Assembly (NCBI GenBank): GCA_017998195.1
Contig: JAGODN010000008.1
Coordinates: forward strand, 1 to 18,220
Direction of reading: 5' to 3'
From: Desulfobulbus sp.
Lineage (GTDB): Bacteria > Desulfobacterota > Desulfobulbia > Desulfobulbales > Desulfobulbaceae
Length of the DNA: 18,220 nt
Shown here: positions 7,511 through 15,464 of the stretch, in pieces
Layout: each line of letters starts with the position of its first letter
Numbering within the stretch: the first letter of the stretch is position 1
The notes under the pieces: model-generated
What the model was told of the DNA's origin: nothing
The model's database searches: none
Seen by the model: only the letters and a program-made list of their open reading frames with translations
Translations under genes and position numbers: made by a program

Positions 7511-8035
7511 TCAAGCGCCCCCTTTCTTGTACTCTTCTTCGGTAAATGCACCCTTGGTCGCCAGCAGATCGCTCAGAGTCATGACAAACTGGCTCCGATC
7601 GTTTCCGGTGACTGAAAAGATACCTGTATCCATGCGGATGGCTTCCATCGGGCACGCCTCGACGCAGTAGCCGCAATAAATGCACTCAAGGAGGTCGATC
7701 TCGAACTTGACCGGCATTTTTTCCGTCCGGCCGTCGAACCGTTCACCGGCGTCGATGGAGATGCATTTGGCCGGACAGTTGGTCTGGCACATGTAGCAGG
7801 CCACACACTTCATCGACCCGTCCTCGTGCGTGGTCAACCGGTGCCGCCCGCGCCACCTGGCGGGAATCTCCGGCTGTACCTCCGGATAATGTCGGATGTA
7901 CAACTTGGAGTTGTCGAGGAAGTTCCGAATGAAATGACCGAAAGTGGTCGCCATTCCCTTGAAGACCTCGATCAGGTAGAGCTTTTCAGCGAGGGAATCT
8001 CCCTTGCGTTCAATGATTTTTACTTTTGTGCTCAT
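7511..8035 (-). CDS. nuoI: NADH-quinone oxidoreductase subunit I (ferredoxin-type)
   Basis: NuoI carries the two [4Fe-4S] clusters N6a and N6b that pass electrons from the peripheral arm to NuoB. The 174-aa product has two ferredoxin motifs with all ligands: C77, C80, C83, C87 and C118, C121, C124, C128, each ending in CP. The N-terminal amphipathic stretch KGMATTFGHFIRNF probably lies on the membrane surface, as in other NuoI proteins. The open frame continues to 8317, but ATG 8035 has AGGAG 5 nt upstream and yields the normal length. The gap to nuoH is 11 nt and to nuoJ 4 nt. Confidence 0.96.
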   Translation of the reverse strand: MSTKVKIIERKGDSLAEKLYLIEVFKGMATTFGHFIRNFLDNSKLYIRHYPEVQPEIPARWRGRHRLTTHEDGSMKCVACYMCQTNCPAKCISIDAGERFDGRTEKMPVKFEIDLLECIYCGYCVEACPMEAIRMDTGIFSVTGNDRSQFVMTLSDLLATKGAFTEEEYKKGGA

Positions 8036-8046
8036 GCCGGCTCCTG

Positions 8047-9333
8047 TCAGCTCAGTGCAATGACGACTGCACTGGTCACGAAAATATTCAGCAGGGAAAG
8101 GGGAATCAGGGTCTGCCAGCCCAGACGCTGCAACTGATCGTAGCGGAACCGGGGCAGCGTCCAGCGAACCCAGACATAGACGAAGCACATGAGGGTCACC
8201 TTGACCAGGAAGGTGACGATCTGCAGGCAGACCGCGAGGATCCGCGCTGAGGTGCCGCCCGAACCACCGATCAGGAACATGAACAGAACCAGTTCCAGGG
8301 CGATGACCACACCCCACAGGATCTTGATGTAAATGTTGGCTTCACGAACCCGCGGATCGTTTTCACGCGGGTAGTGGCTGCGGTTGTTCTTGCTGATCCA
8401 GCCGGCGAACAGCAGGGCGAAAACGGGCAGCAGGAGCATGAGCAGGAAGGTGACCACCCGCGAGTTGTTCACCAGGGTTTCCGTGGGGAACCAGGGAATC
8501 TGGAATCCGCCGAAGAACAGGGTGACGATGATCGCGCTCGAGGTGAACATGGCCACGTACTCACCCATGAAGAACATGGCAAACTTCATGGCGCTGTACT
8601 CCACATGGAAGCCGGCGACGATCTCGCTTTCACCCTCGGCGAGGTCAAAAGGCACACGGTTGGCCTCGGCAAAGGCGGCGGTGATGAAGATGATGGCGCC
8701 CAGGGGCTGCAGCACCACACCCCACATGGGGATGAAGCCGAAGAGCAGTTTTCCCTGGAACTGGGCGATCTCCGTCAGGTTGACCGTACCGTAGACCACC
8801 AGCAGGCTGATCAGGGCGAGCCCCATGGGGATTTCGTAGCTGATCACCTGGGCGGCGGAGCGGAGGCCGCCGAGCATGCCGTACTTGTTGTGCGAAGACC
8901 AACCTGCGAGAATGATGCCGTACACCGAGAAGCCGACGATAGCCAGGAACCAGAGGATGCCGAGGTCCGTGGGGATGGCCTGCATCAGGTACTGCTTGCC
9001 GTTGATTACCAGAGTGTCGGCGAAGGGAACCGCTGCAAAGGAGATCAGGCCGACCGCGAAAACGATCACCGGCGCCAGCACAAAATAGAATTTGTGCCGG
9101 ATGTGGGCCGGAATCACATCTTCCTTGGTGAGCAGTTTCACCGCATCGGCGAGGTTCTGGACCAAGCCGGCGGCCCGGAAGCCGAAGATGTTGCAGCGGT
9201 TCGGACCGGACCGGTCCTGGATGAAGGCGCACCCTCGACGTTCCATCCAGACGAGGACAGCGATGAAGCAGAGCGGCACCAAAGCACCGAATGCCACCCT
9301 GAGCACAATAAGGAGAATATCAAGCTGCGACAT
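8047..9333 (-). CDS. nuoH: NADH-quinone oxidoreductase subunit H (long form)
   Basis: NuoH sits at the junction of the peripheral and membrane arms and forms much of the quinone-binding tunnel. The family signatures are present: WMERRGCAFIQDRSGPNR near residues 29-46, DLAEGESEIVAGFHVEYS near residue 230, and VWVRWTLPRFRYDQL near residue 388. At 428 aa it is about 100 residues longer than E. coli NuoH (325). Most of the excess lies between the GEY motif (about 262) and the PRFRYDQ motif. That stretch contains extra hydrophobic segments and a polar patch (SKNNRSHYPREND). The start overlaps the last 14 nt of nuoG and is preceded by GAGG. Confidence 0.95.
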   Translation of the reverse strand: MSQLDILLIVLRVAFGALVPLCFIAVLVWMERRGCAFIQDRSGPNRCNIFGFRAAGLVQNLADAVKLLTKEDVIPAHIRHKFYFVLAPVIVFAVGLISFAAVPFADTLVINGKQYLMQAIPTDLGILWFLAIVGFSVYGIILAGWSSHNKYGMLGGLRSAAQVISYEIPMGLALISLLVVYGTVNLTEIAQFQGKLLFGFIPMWGVVLQPLGAIIFITAAFAEANRVPFDLAEGESEIVAGFHVEYSAMKFAMFFMGEYVAMFTSSAIIVTLFFGGFQIPWFPTETLVNNSRVVTFLLMLLLPVFALLFAGWISKNNRSHYPRENDPRVREANIYIKILWGVVIALELVLFMFLIGGSGGTSARILAVCLQIVTFLVKVTLMCFVYVWVRWTLPRFRYDQLQRLGWQTLIPLSLLNIFVTSAVVIALS

Positions 9334-10873
9334 TGGAGACCTCGTTAGCTGTTAAGGCTGTTCCCGCGGCCGGGATGTGCTTCAGATCGACACCGCCCAG
9401 TGCGGCAACATTGGCGGTCAGATCGGCGAGAACCTCGTCCCTGGTGGAGAACGGCCCGCCAAGCTGGTGGACGACCTCGATCAGGCTGGGGGCCGGGCTG
9501 ATCTTGCCAACAGCTGCACGGTACTCCTGCAGGATGCCGTCACAGTTGACCACCATGCCGGTATCCTCGCTGTAGGAAGCGACCGGAAGGCTGATCGCCG
9601 CCCTGGCGGCGCAGTCGTTCTCGTAGCTGCCGATGAGGACGAACTGGGTTTTCTCGAACAAGGTGTCGTTTTCAAGGCTGCGGGTGAGATCGTTCTGGAA
9701 ACTGATCAGCAGATCCGCGCCGGCAATGGCCTGGTCGAACCCGGCTTTGCCACTGTCGATACCGAGGATCGCAAAAGAAGCCCGGTTGGCCGCTTTGTCA
9801 TCCTGAATGAGGAAATCGTCACCGTCACCCTGCTGGACATAGCCGTCGCTGTATCCGCTTACCGCAGCATTGCACTGTCCGGCCAGAGCCTGGACCGCGT
9901 GCATCTGCTCCAGCGAACAGTTGGGCGAGACGACCATCACGATCTTCTTCGCCTGGCTGACGGCACGGCGAACCGCTTCAACGGCCTCGGCCAATTCCAC
10001 CGACTTCTCCCCGACCCTGGCAGCGGCAAGCCGGTTGTCATTCTCCAGTTTGTAAGTCATCCGGCCTGCATCGCACATGAAATACCCGTTCACCTGCGCA
10101 TTCAGCCTCGGGCGGAAACGATAAATAACGTCGTCCCTGTATTTTTCGCGGTTGTGATCGATGTAGATGTTGCAGCCCTTGCTGCAGCCGTGGCAGATAC
10201 CTGGGCTTTTGGTGAGGAACCAGGCACGCTGTTTGAAACGGAAATCACTGCTGGTCATGGCGCCGACCGGGCACAGATCGACCACGTTGAGCGCGTAGCG
10301 ATTGTTCAGCGGCCGTCCGGGGAAGGTGTTGACGCGGGCCGCGTCTGTCCGGTTGACGATACCGAGTTCCCCGGTTTTGGTGATCAACCGGGTGAAGCGA
10401 ACGCAGCGGGCGCAGAGTACGCAGCGCTCCTGATCATGGACCACGCCGCAGCCGAAGTCCATTTTTTTGGCCTTGAGCACCGGTTTGACCGACATCCGGC
10501 TCTTCTGGCCATCGTACTTCATGTAGAAGTCCTGCAGCTTGCATTCACCGGCCTGATCGCAGATCGGACAGTCGATTGGGTGATTGATCAGCTCCAGTTC
10601 CATGACGTTGCGCTGGATCCGCTTGATGTTGTCCACATCCAGCAGGACTTTCATGCCTTCGGCCGCCCGGGTTTTGCAGGCGGGCACAACGGGCGGTCGC
10701 CCGTCCTCGATGCCCACCAGGCACAAACGGCAGTTGCCGTCGGCACCCAGGGCCGGGTGGTAGCAGAGATGGGGAATTTCGATACCGACAGCGCCAAGCG
10801 CATCAATCAGGTTTTTCCCTGACTCGACCTCGACTTCCTGTCCGTTGACAAACAGTTTTATCTTTTCAGCCAT
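9320..10873 (-). CDS. nuoG: NADH-quinone oxidoreductase subunit G (short form)
   Basis: NuoG is the large iron-sulfur subunit of the NADH module. The 517-aa product has all the N-terminal cluster ligands. The [2Fe-2S] N1b ligands are C37, C48, C51 and C66. The His-ligated N5 cluster uses H98, C102, C105 and C111. N4 uses C151, C154, C157 and C201. The extra N7-type site is CHGCSKGC with a distal Cys (C227, C230, C234, C267). After this, the molybdopterin-oxidoreductase-like part is only about 250 residues, whereas E. coli NuoG is about 908 aa. The reading frame is clean to its stop, which overlaps nuoH by 14 nt, so it looks like a naturally shortened form, not a broken gene. ATG 10873 has AAGGA upstream. 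The in-frame extension to 10942 overlaps nuoF and is not family-like. Confidence 0.94.
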   Translation of the reverse strand: MAEKIKLFVNGQEVEVESGKNLIDALGAVGIEIPHLCYHPALGADGNCRLCLVGIEDGRPPVVPACKTRAAEGMKVLLDVDNIKRIQRNVMELELINHPIDCPICDQAGECKLQDFYMKYDGQKSRMSVKPVLKAKKMDFGCGVVHDQERCVLCARCVRFTRLITKTGELGIVNRTDAARVNTFPGRPLNNRYALNVVDLCPVGAMTSSDFRFKQRAWFLTKSPGICHGCSKGCNIYIDHNREKYRDDVIYRFRPRLNAQVNGYFMCDAGRMTYKLENDNRLAAARVGEKSVELAEAVEAVRRAVSQAKKIVMVVSPNCSLEQMHAVQALAGQCNAAVSGYSDGYVQQGDGDDFLIQDDKAANRASFAILGIDSGKAGFDQAIAGADLLISFQNDLTRSLENDTLFEKTQFVLIGSYENDCAARAAISLPVASYSEDTGMVVNCDGILQEYRAAVGKISPAPSLIEVVHQLGGPFSTRDEVLADLTANVAALGGVDLKHIPAAGTALTANEVSNVAA

Positions 10874-10889
10874 GGTACCCGTATCCTTG

Positions 10890-12161
10890 TTACATCGCGG
10901 CCTGGACCGGAGCGCCGCTGTGCACGTACGCCTCGAACTCATGCCGGAATTTGTTCAGGTAGCTGCGTGTCGACATGGTGCATGCCGCCGAAAGGACACA
11001 GACTGTTTTCCCCTCGATGTTGTCGCAGAGTTCGGTCAACAGATCGATGTCAGCCGTCGTTCCCTCGCCTCGCAGGATCTTCTTGACGATCTTCAGCATC
11101 CAGCCGAGGCCTTCGCGGCAGGGCGTGCACTGGCCGCAGGATTCGTGATGATAGAAGGAGATGAGGTTCTCGACCAGTTTGACCATGTCCACGGTGTCAT
11201 CGAGGACCACGATTCCGCCGGACCCGAACATGGTCTTGTGGGCGGCCATGGATTCGTAATCGAGGGTGACATCCTGGGCCTCCTCCGGGGTCAGCACCGG
11301 CGTCGAACTCCCGCCCGGGATGATGCCCTTGAGGGTGCGACCGTCACGCAAACCACCGGCCACCTTATCGATCACCTCGAGGATGGGCAGACCCAGCGGC
11401 AGTTCGTACATGCCGGGCTTTTTGACCAGCCCGGAAATGCCGAACAGATGCGTGCCGGGACTTTTTTCGGTTCCGTAGGCCTTGTAGGCATCCGGGCCGT
11501 TGGTCAGGATAAACGGCAGGGAGGCGATACTCTGGACGTTGTTGATGATGGTGGGGCATCCGTACAGACCCTCCACCGCAGGAAACGGCGGCTTGCTCCG
11601 CGGCTGCCCCTTGCGTCCCTCGATGGATTCGAGCAGCGCTGTTTCCTCGCCGCAGACGTAGGCTCCGGCACCCCGGTGGACCGTGACATCGAGCTTGAAA
11701 TCACGTCCCCCCACCGACTCACCCAGGTACCCAGCCGCATAGGCCTCATCAATGGCCGCCTGCAGGGCCTTCACCTGGGTGGTGTATTCGCCGCGAATAT
11801 AGATATAGGCGGCGTGGCTCTTGATCGCGTAGCAGCAGATGATGATGCCCTCGATGAGCAGGTGCGGATCACGAACAAGGATGTAACGGTCCTTGAAGGT
11901 GGCCGGCTCGGATTCATCGGAGTTCACCGCCAGGTAGACGGGTTTGTCAAGCCCCTTGGGCAGGAAACTCCACTTCAGGCCGGTGGGGAAACCGGCGCCA
12001 CCACGACCACGCAACCCGCTGGCCTTGACCGTCTCGATGACCTCCTCGGGCTGCATGCTGAACACCTTTTCCAGGGTTGCGTAGGCGCCGTGCTGCTTGG
12101 CCACCTCGATCCTGTGGGCGTCGGGTATGTCAAATCGGGCACTGAGTACTTGTACTTGCAT
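10890..12161 (-). CDS. nuoF: NADH-quinone oxidoreductase subunit F
   Basis: NuoF binds NADH and FMN and holds the N3 [4Fe-4S] cluster, so it is the electron entry point of complex I. The 423-aa product shows GLRGRGGAGFPTGLKW (residues 49-64, FMN/NADH-binding glycine-rich loop) and NSDESEPATFKDR (80-92). Further on is GAGAYVCGEETALLESIEG (164-182), then the N3 ligands C342, C345 and C348 in ESCGQCTPCREG with the fourth, C388. It has no extra N-terminal thioredoxin-like or C-terminal ferredoxin domain, so it resembles standard respiratory NuoF, not hydrogenase HydB-type subunits. Just after C388 the sequence VLSAACTMS departs from the more common LGDAAAWPV form. AAGGAG lies upstream of ATG 12161, 15 nt after nuoE. 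Confidence 0.96.
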   Translation of the reverse strand: MQVQVLSARFDIPDAHRIEVAKQHGAYATLEKVFSMQPEEVIETVKASGLRGRGGAGFPTGLKWSFLPKGLDKPVYLAVNSDESEPATFKDRYILVRDPHLLIEGIIICCYAIKSHAAYIYIRGEYTTQVKALQAAIDEAYAAGYLGESVGGRDFKLDVTVHRGAGAYVCGEETALLESIEGRKGQPRSKPPFPAVEGLYGCPTIINNVQSIASLPFILTNGPDAYKAYGTEKSPGTHLFGISGLVKKPGMYELPLGLPILEVIDKVAGGLRDGRTLKGIIPGGSSTPVLTPEEAQDVTLDYESMAAHKTMFGSGGIVVLDDTVDMVKLVENLISFYHHESCGQCTPCREGLGWMLKIVKKILRGEGTTADIDLLTELCDNIEGKTVCVLSAACTMSTRSYLNKFRHEFEAYVHSGAPVQAAM

Positions 12162-12176
12162 TATCCTTCGCTCTCC

Positions 12177-12683
12177 TTATTTCAGCGTGGCCAAGAGATC
12201 CTTGAGCTTTTCCACGTTCATGTTCTCGTAGAACTCCCCATTGATCTGAACCACCGGAGCGGTGCCGCAGTGTCCCAGACATTCAACCTCTTCGAGGCTG
12301 TACTGGCTGTCTGCACTGACTTCTCCGGGTTTGATGCCCAACTCACGCTGCAGATAATCGACGATCTCCTGCTTGCCCAGGAGGTAGCATGAAAGCGTTC
12401 GGCAGACGCAGATGTGCACTTTGCCTTTCGGCTGCAGGTTGTACATGGTGTAGAATGTGGCTGCCTCGTACACCATGCTGGCGTAGGTGCCGATCCGATC
12501 GGCAATGTAGGCCATGGCCTCGGCGCTGATCCAGCCCTCCTGTTCCTGGACAAGCCAGAGCGAGGGCAGGATGAGCGATTCCCGGGTGGGATACCGCGTG
12601 GCCAGTCGTTCGAATTCAGCATCCCGCTGCGCGTCGAATGCAAATGGCTTGCCCGTTTCTATCAACTGAGATCGATCACTCAT
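12177..12683 (-). CDS. nuoE: NADH-quinone oxidoreductase subunit E
   Basis: NuoE is the thioredoxin-fold subunit carrying the [2Fe-2S] cluster N1a beside the flavin of NuoF. The 168-aa product has the N-terminal helical region with VQEQEGWIS and ATFYTMYNLQPKGK. The four ligands follow: C94 and C99 (VCRTLSC) and C135 and C139 (CLGHCG). Length and motif spacing are standard. The start codon overlaps the nuoCD stop as ATGA at 12680-12683, and GGAGAG lies upstream. It precedes nuoF by 15 nt. Its presence with nuoF and nuoG indicates an NADH-oxidising complex I, not a ferredoxin- or F420-dependent version lacking the input module. Confidence 0.96.
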   Translation of the reverse strand: MSDRSQLIETGKPFAFDAQRDAEFERLATRYPTRESLILPSLWLVQEQEGWISAEAMAYIADRIGTYASMVYEAATFYTMYNLQPKGKVHICVCRTLSCYLLGKQEIVDYLQRELGIKPGEVSADSQYSLEEVECLGHCGTAPVVQINGEFYENMNVEKLKDLLATLK

Positions 12684-14395
12684 CTGTCCAACTCTCCGCC
12701 AATGATGTTGATGCTGCCGAGATTGATAATGGCGTCCGCAATCATCGAGCCCTCAACCATCTCGTGGAACCCGCCCATCATGTAGAAACAGGGTGGCCGG
12801 ACCTTGCACTTGTAGGGCCTGCCGGATCCGTCGGAGACAAAGTAGAATCCCAGTTCGCCGTTGGCCGCTTCGAAGGAGTCGTACCACTCTCCGACCGGGG
12901 TGCGCACACCCTCGAAGACCAGCTTGAAGTGGTTCGCCAACCCTTCGATATTGCTATAGACTTCCGACTTTGCCGGAAGGCTGACCTGGCTGTTGTCGAC
13001 ATTCACCGGTCCCTTGGGGATCATCTTCATGGCCTGGCGGACAATGCTGATGGACTGGGCGATCTCCTCGAAACGGATAAAGATCCGATCGTAGACATCG
13101 CCCCTGGAACCCACCGGCACGGTGAAGTCAAAGGCGTCGTAATGGTAGTAGGGATTGTCCTTGCGCAGGTCGAACGGTACACCGCTGGCCCGCAGACAGG
13201 GGCCGGTGAATCCGAAGGAAAGGGCCTTTTCTGGTGACATGACACACACGCCCTGGCTCCGGTCGTGAACAATCCGGTTCTTCAGGACCAGTTTGAGCGA
13301 GTCGCCCACGCCCTTTTCGATGTCGCGCAGCTGCTGCTCCATGTCCGCTTCCCAGCCCTCGTAAAAGTCGCGGTACATGCCGCCGACGCGGGTGAAGGAA
13401 CTGGTGAGACGCGCGCCGGTCAGGCGGCTGATGAAATCGTAGGAGGCTTCCTTCTGGTTGTAGAGATACCAGTAGTTGGTCAGACCGCCCATGTCGAGCA
13501 GGTTGGCGGCCAGGCAGACGAGATGGTCCTGGACCCGGTAGAACTCGGTGAGGATAACCCGCATGAACTTGCACCGGTCGGTGATCTCCACGCCCAGCCA
13601 GGACTCCACCGCCTTGACGAAGGCAATGTTGTTGATCATCGACGAGCAGTAGTTGAGCCGGTCGGTGAGCGGGACGATCTGGTTATAGGTGCGATTCTCC
13701 GCGGTTTTCTCGAAACCGCGGTGCAGGTAGCCGATCTCGTTGACGTTGGCCAGGATGGTCTCGCCGTCCAGGGCGGTGAGAATGCGGATGGCGCCGTGGG
13801 TGGCCGGATGCGAGGGCCCGAGATTGAGGAACATGATCTCGGTGTTGATATCCTGCATGGTGGTCTGATCCACCCCTTTCGCCTGCAGCCTGGCCTTGAT
13901 CTCCTTCTCGAGGCTGTCGGTCTCGCAGCAGACCTGGCCTTGCTCGATGGGATAATCCTTGCGCAGCGGATGCCCCTCGAACTGCCAGTGATTGAGGATG
14001 CGCCGCAGGTCGGGATGCCCCTGGAAGTTGATGCCGTACTGGTCGAAGGTTTCCCGTTCCCCCCAATTGGCCGAATCCCACAGGTGGGTGGCGGTCGGCA
14101 CACCGATTGCCGGGTCAGCCACCGGCGTCCGCACCTGTACCACCTGATTCTTTTCCCAATTCCGCAGTGTATGCACAACCGCGAAACGCGCCTCCTGGGC
14201 CACCGGATAGGTGAGATAGTCCACTGCGGTCACATCGACGAGCAGACCGAACTGCAGTTCCGGATCGTTCTTCAGGCGGGAAAGCGTCGTCTCAAGCTGT
14301 TCAGGCTGCACCGTGAGCACCACAGCGTCCAGACTCGCCGTGCAGGGCAGATCCGGAAACGTGGACTGGATCAATTCTAGCGCCGTCGTATTCAT
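12680..14395 (-). CDS. nuoCD: NADH-quinone oxidoreductase fused subunit C/D
   Basis: This single 571-aa protein joins NuoC and NuoD, the 30- and 49-kDa-type subunits that frame the quinone reduction site. The NuoC part is about residues 1-150 and includes WGERETFDQYGINFQGHPDL followed by RRIL (the 30-kDa signature). A linker follows, with a charged helix and paired Cys (156-157). The NuoD part starts near residue 183 with EIMFLNLGPSHPATHG and continues with GYLHRGFEKTAENRTYNQ, holding the conserved His and Tyr region near the quinone. It ends in GELGFYFVSDGSGRPYKCKVRPP and the typical NIIGGELDR C-terminus. The fusion is known from E. coli and other lineages. The start is 1 nt after the nuoB stop, and the end overlaps nuoE as ATGA. 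Confidence 0.96.
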   Translation of the reverse strand: MNTTALELIQSTFPDLPCTASLDAVVLTVQPEQLETTLSRLKNDPELQFGLLVDVTAVDYLTYPVAQEARFAVVHTLRNWEKNQVVQVRTPVADPAIGVPTATHLWDSANWGERETFDQYGINFQGHPDLRRILNHWQFEGHPLRKDYPIEQGQVCCETDSLEKEIKARLQAKGVDQTTMQDINTEIMFLNLGPSHPATHGAIRILTALDGETILANVNEIGYLHRGFEKTAENRTYNQIVPLTDRLNYCSSMINNIAFVKAVESWLGVEITDRCKFMRVILTEFYRVQDHLVCLAANLLDMGGLTNYWYLYNQKEASYDFISRLTGARLTSSFTRVGGMYRDFYEGWEADMEQQLRDIEKGVGDSLKLVLKNRIVHDRSQGVCVMSPEKALSFGFTGPCLRASGVPFDLRKDNPYYHYDAFDFTVPVGSRGDVYDRIFIRFEEIAQSISIVRQAMKMIPKGPVNVDNSQVSLPAKSEVYSNIEGLANHFKLVFEGVRTPVGEWYDSFEAANGELGFYFVSDGSGRPYKCKVRPPCFYMMGGFHEMVEGSMIADAIINLGSINIIGGELDR

Positions 14396-14396
14396 A

Positions 14397-14909
14397 TCAG
14401 TCGAGAATTCCTTTGTAATCTTTGTGGCGATCCTGAAGCACGCTTTCGCCCCTGACCTGGTCCTGCAGTTTCATCAAGGCGTCGAATATGGTCTCCGGAC
14501 GTGGCGGGCAACCCGATACATAGATATCGACCGGAATGATCTGGTCGATGCCCTGCAGGGTACAGTAGTTGTCGTAGATACCGCCGGAGGTGGCGCAGGC
14601 GCCCACGGCAATGACCCACTTCGGCTCGGACATCTGCTCGTAAATGCGTTTGAGCACCGGTGCCTGCTTGTAACTGATCGTTCCGCAGACAATCAGCGCG
14701 TCCGCCTGACGGGGAGAATAACGGAGTACCTCCGCGCCCCATCGGGAGATATCGTGCTGGCTGGCCGCCGCGCTCATGAATTCGATGGCGCAACAGGCGG
14801 TGCCGAAGATGTACGGCCACAGCGAATACTCGCGTCCCCAGTTGATTACCGCATCCAGCTTGGTGGTCAGGACGGAATCACCAAGACTCGCTTCTAATCC
14901 TAACGCCAA
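14397..14909 (-). CDS. nuoB: NADH-quinone oxidoreductase subunit B, TTG start
   Basis: NuoB (PSST-type) holds cluster N2, the last [4Fe-4S] centre before quinone. The 170-aa product has the unusual adjacent-cysteine ligand pair C39-C40 (GTACCAIEF), plus C105 (VGACATSGG) and C134 (VSGCPPRPE). Helix motif GTISYKQAPVLKRIYEQM lies between them. The start codon is TTG (14907-14909). A stop codon lies in frame only a few codons upstream and no ATG or GTG occurs before the conserved part. AAGGGGTG is placed about 5 nt before the TTG. The gene overlaps the end of nuoA by 10 nt, so the rare start is probably helped by translational coupling. Confidence 0.95.
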   Translation of the reverse strand: MALGLEASLGDSVLTTKLDAVINWGREYSLWPYIFGTACCAIEFMSAAASQHDISRWGAEVLRYSPRQADALIVCGTISYKQAPVLKRIYEQMSEPKWVIAVGACATSGGIYDNYCTLQGIDQIIPVDIYVSGCPPRPETIFDALMKLQDQVRGESVLQDRHKDYKGILD

Positions 14910-15259
14910 TTGAGCACCCCTTTCTTAAGAATATAGATGAGTCCAGTTAAGAGCAGCAGCATGAAGACAACCATTTCCGTGAACCCGAACCAGCCGAGTT
15001 CGCGGACGCCGACGGCCCACGGATACATAAACACCGCTTCAATATCGAACAGGATGAAGAGAATGGCGAGCAGGTAAAACTTGACGCTGAACTTCTGCTC
15101 GGCCAAACCGATCATGCGCTTGACGCCGCTTTCGTAGGGCTCGTTCTTGGTGGCCCCCTCGGACTTCGGACCAAAAACCGTTGTCGCCAGCATGATCAGC
15201 GGAATGACGATTGCGATCCCGACCAGGGTTACAGCTGAAAGCACCAGTTCCGTTGCCAT
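14900..15259 (-). CDS. nuoA: NADH-quinone oxidoreductase subunit A
   Basis: NuoA (ND3-type) is a three-helix membrane subunit whose first loop reaches the quinone cavity. The 119-aa product has the loop motif NEPYESG, with Ser where some homologues have Cys, as in E. coli NuoA. It also has the family block KFYLLAILFILFDIEAVFMYPWA, containing the conserved Asp and Glu of TM2, and a third hydrophobic helix before the basic tail. ATG 15259 is preceded by GGGAGAGG. It is the first gene of the nuo operon, and the 369-nt gap before ssb (15260-15628) should contain the operon promoter. Its last 10 nt overlap nuoB. Confidence 0.96.
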   Translation of the reverse strand: MATELVLSAVTLVGIAIVIPLIMLATTVFGPKSEGATKNEPYESGVKRMIGLAEQKFSVKFYLLAILFILFDIEAVFMYPWAVGVRELGWFGFTEMVVFMLLLLTGLIYILKKGVLNWR

Positions 15260-15348
15260 GAATCAGACCTCTCCCTTGAGCATGATAAAAATGAACGTAA
15301 TTCTCATATGAACAGCAGGTTAGAAATAACCCGAAAATGAACGGCTAT

Positions 15349-15377
15349 TCATTACCGGTACAACTTCCTTCTGTCAA
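15349..15377 (-). promoter_or_regulatory. Candidate promoter of the nuo operon
   Basis: On the minus strand a perfect -35 hexamer TTGACA (15377-15372) is followed after 17 nt by TAATGA (15354-15349), a weak -10. Transcription would start near 15342, giving a leader of about 80 nt before nuoA. The -35 is strong and well placed, but the poor -10 leaves the assignment uncertain. An activator could compensate, possibly through the inverted repeat further upstream at 15448-15464. Confidence 0.4.
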
Positions 15378-15447
15378 GGAAAATAGTTTTCCCCGCCTGC
15401 CCCGGAATTGATTGATTTCATTCATCTTGTGGGCGAACAAAGAAATA

Positions 15448-15464
15448 TTGATGCTAAATATCAA
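15448..15464. promoter_or_regulatory. Inverted repeat upstream of the nuo promoter, possible operator
   Basis: A perfect 5-bp inverted repeat TTGAT-N7-ATCAA lies about 70 nt upstream of the candidate -35 of nuo, within an AT-rich stretch in otherwise GC-rich DNA. The half-sites equal those of the FNR/CRP family box, but that box has a 4-nt spacer, whereas 7 nt are seen here. Binding by a dimeric regulator is possible; its identity is not determinable. Confidence 0.3.

Noticed and set aside
8374..14380. Long plus-strand open frames antisense to nuoH, nuoG, nuoF and nuoCD (8374-9348, 9377-10822, 10845-12392, 13265-14380)
   Set aside because: Each is complementary to a gene with intact family motifs. 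The translations resemble no family and are explained by codon bias on the coding strand.
15448..15464. Canonical FNR binding site upstream of nuoA
   Set aside because: Half-sites match, but the spacer is 7 nt and not the required 4, so it is kept only as an unassigned inverted repeat.
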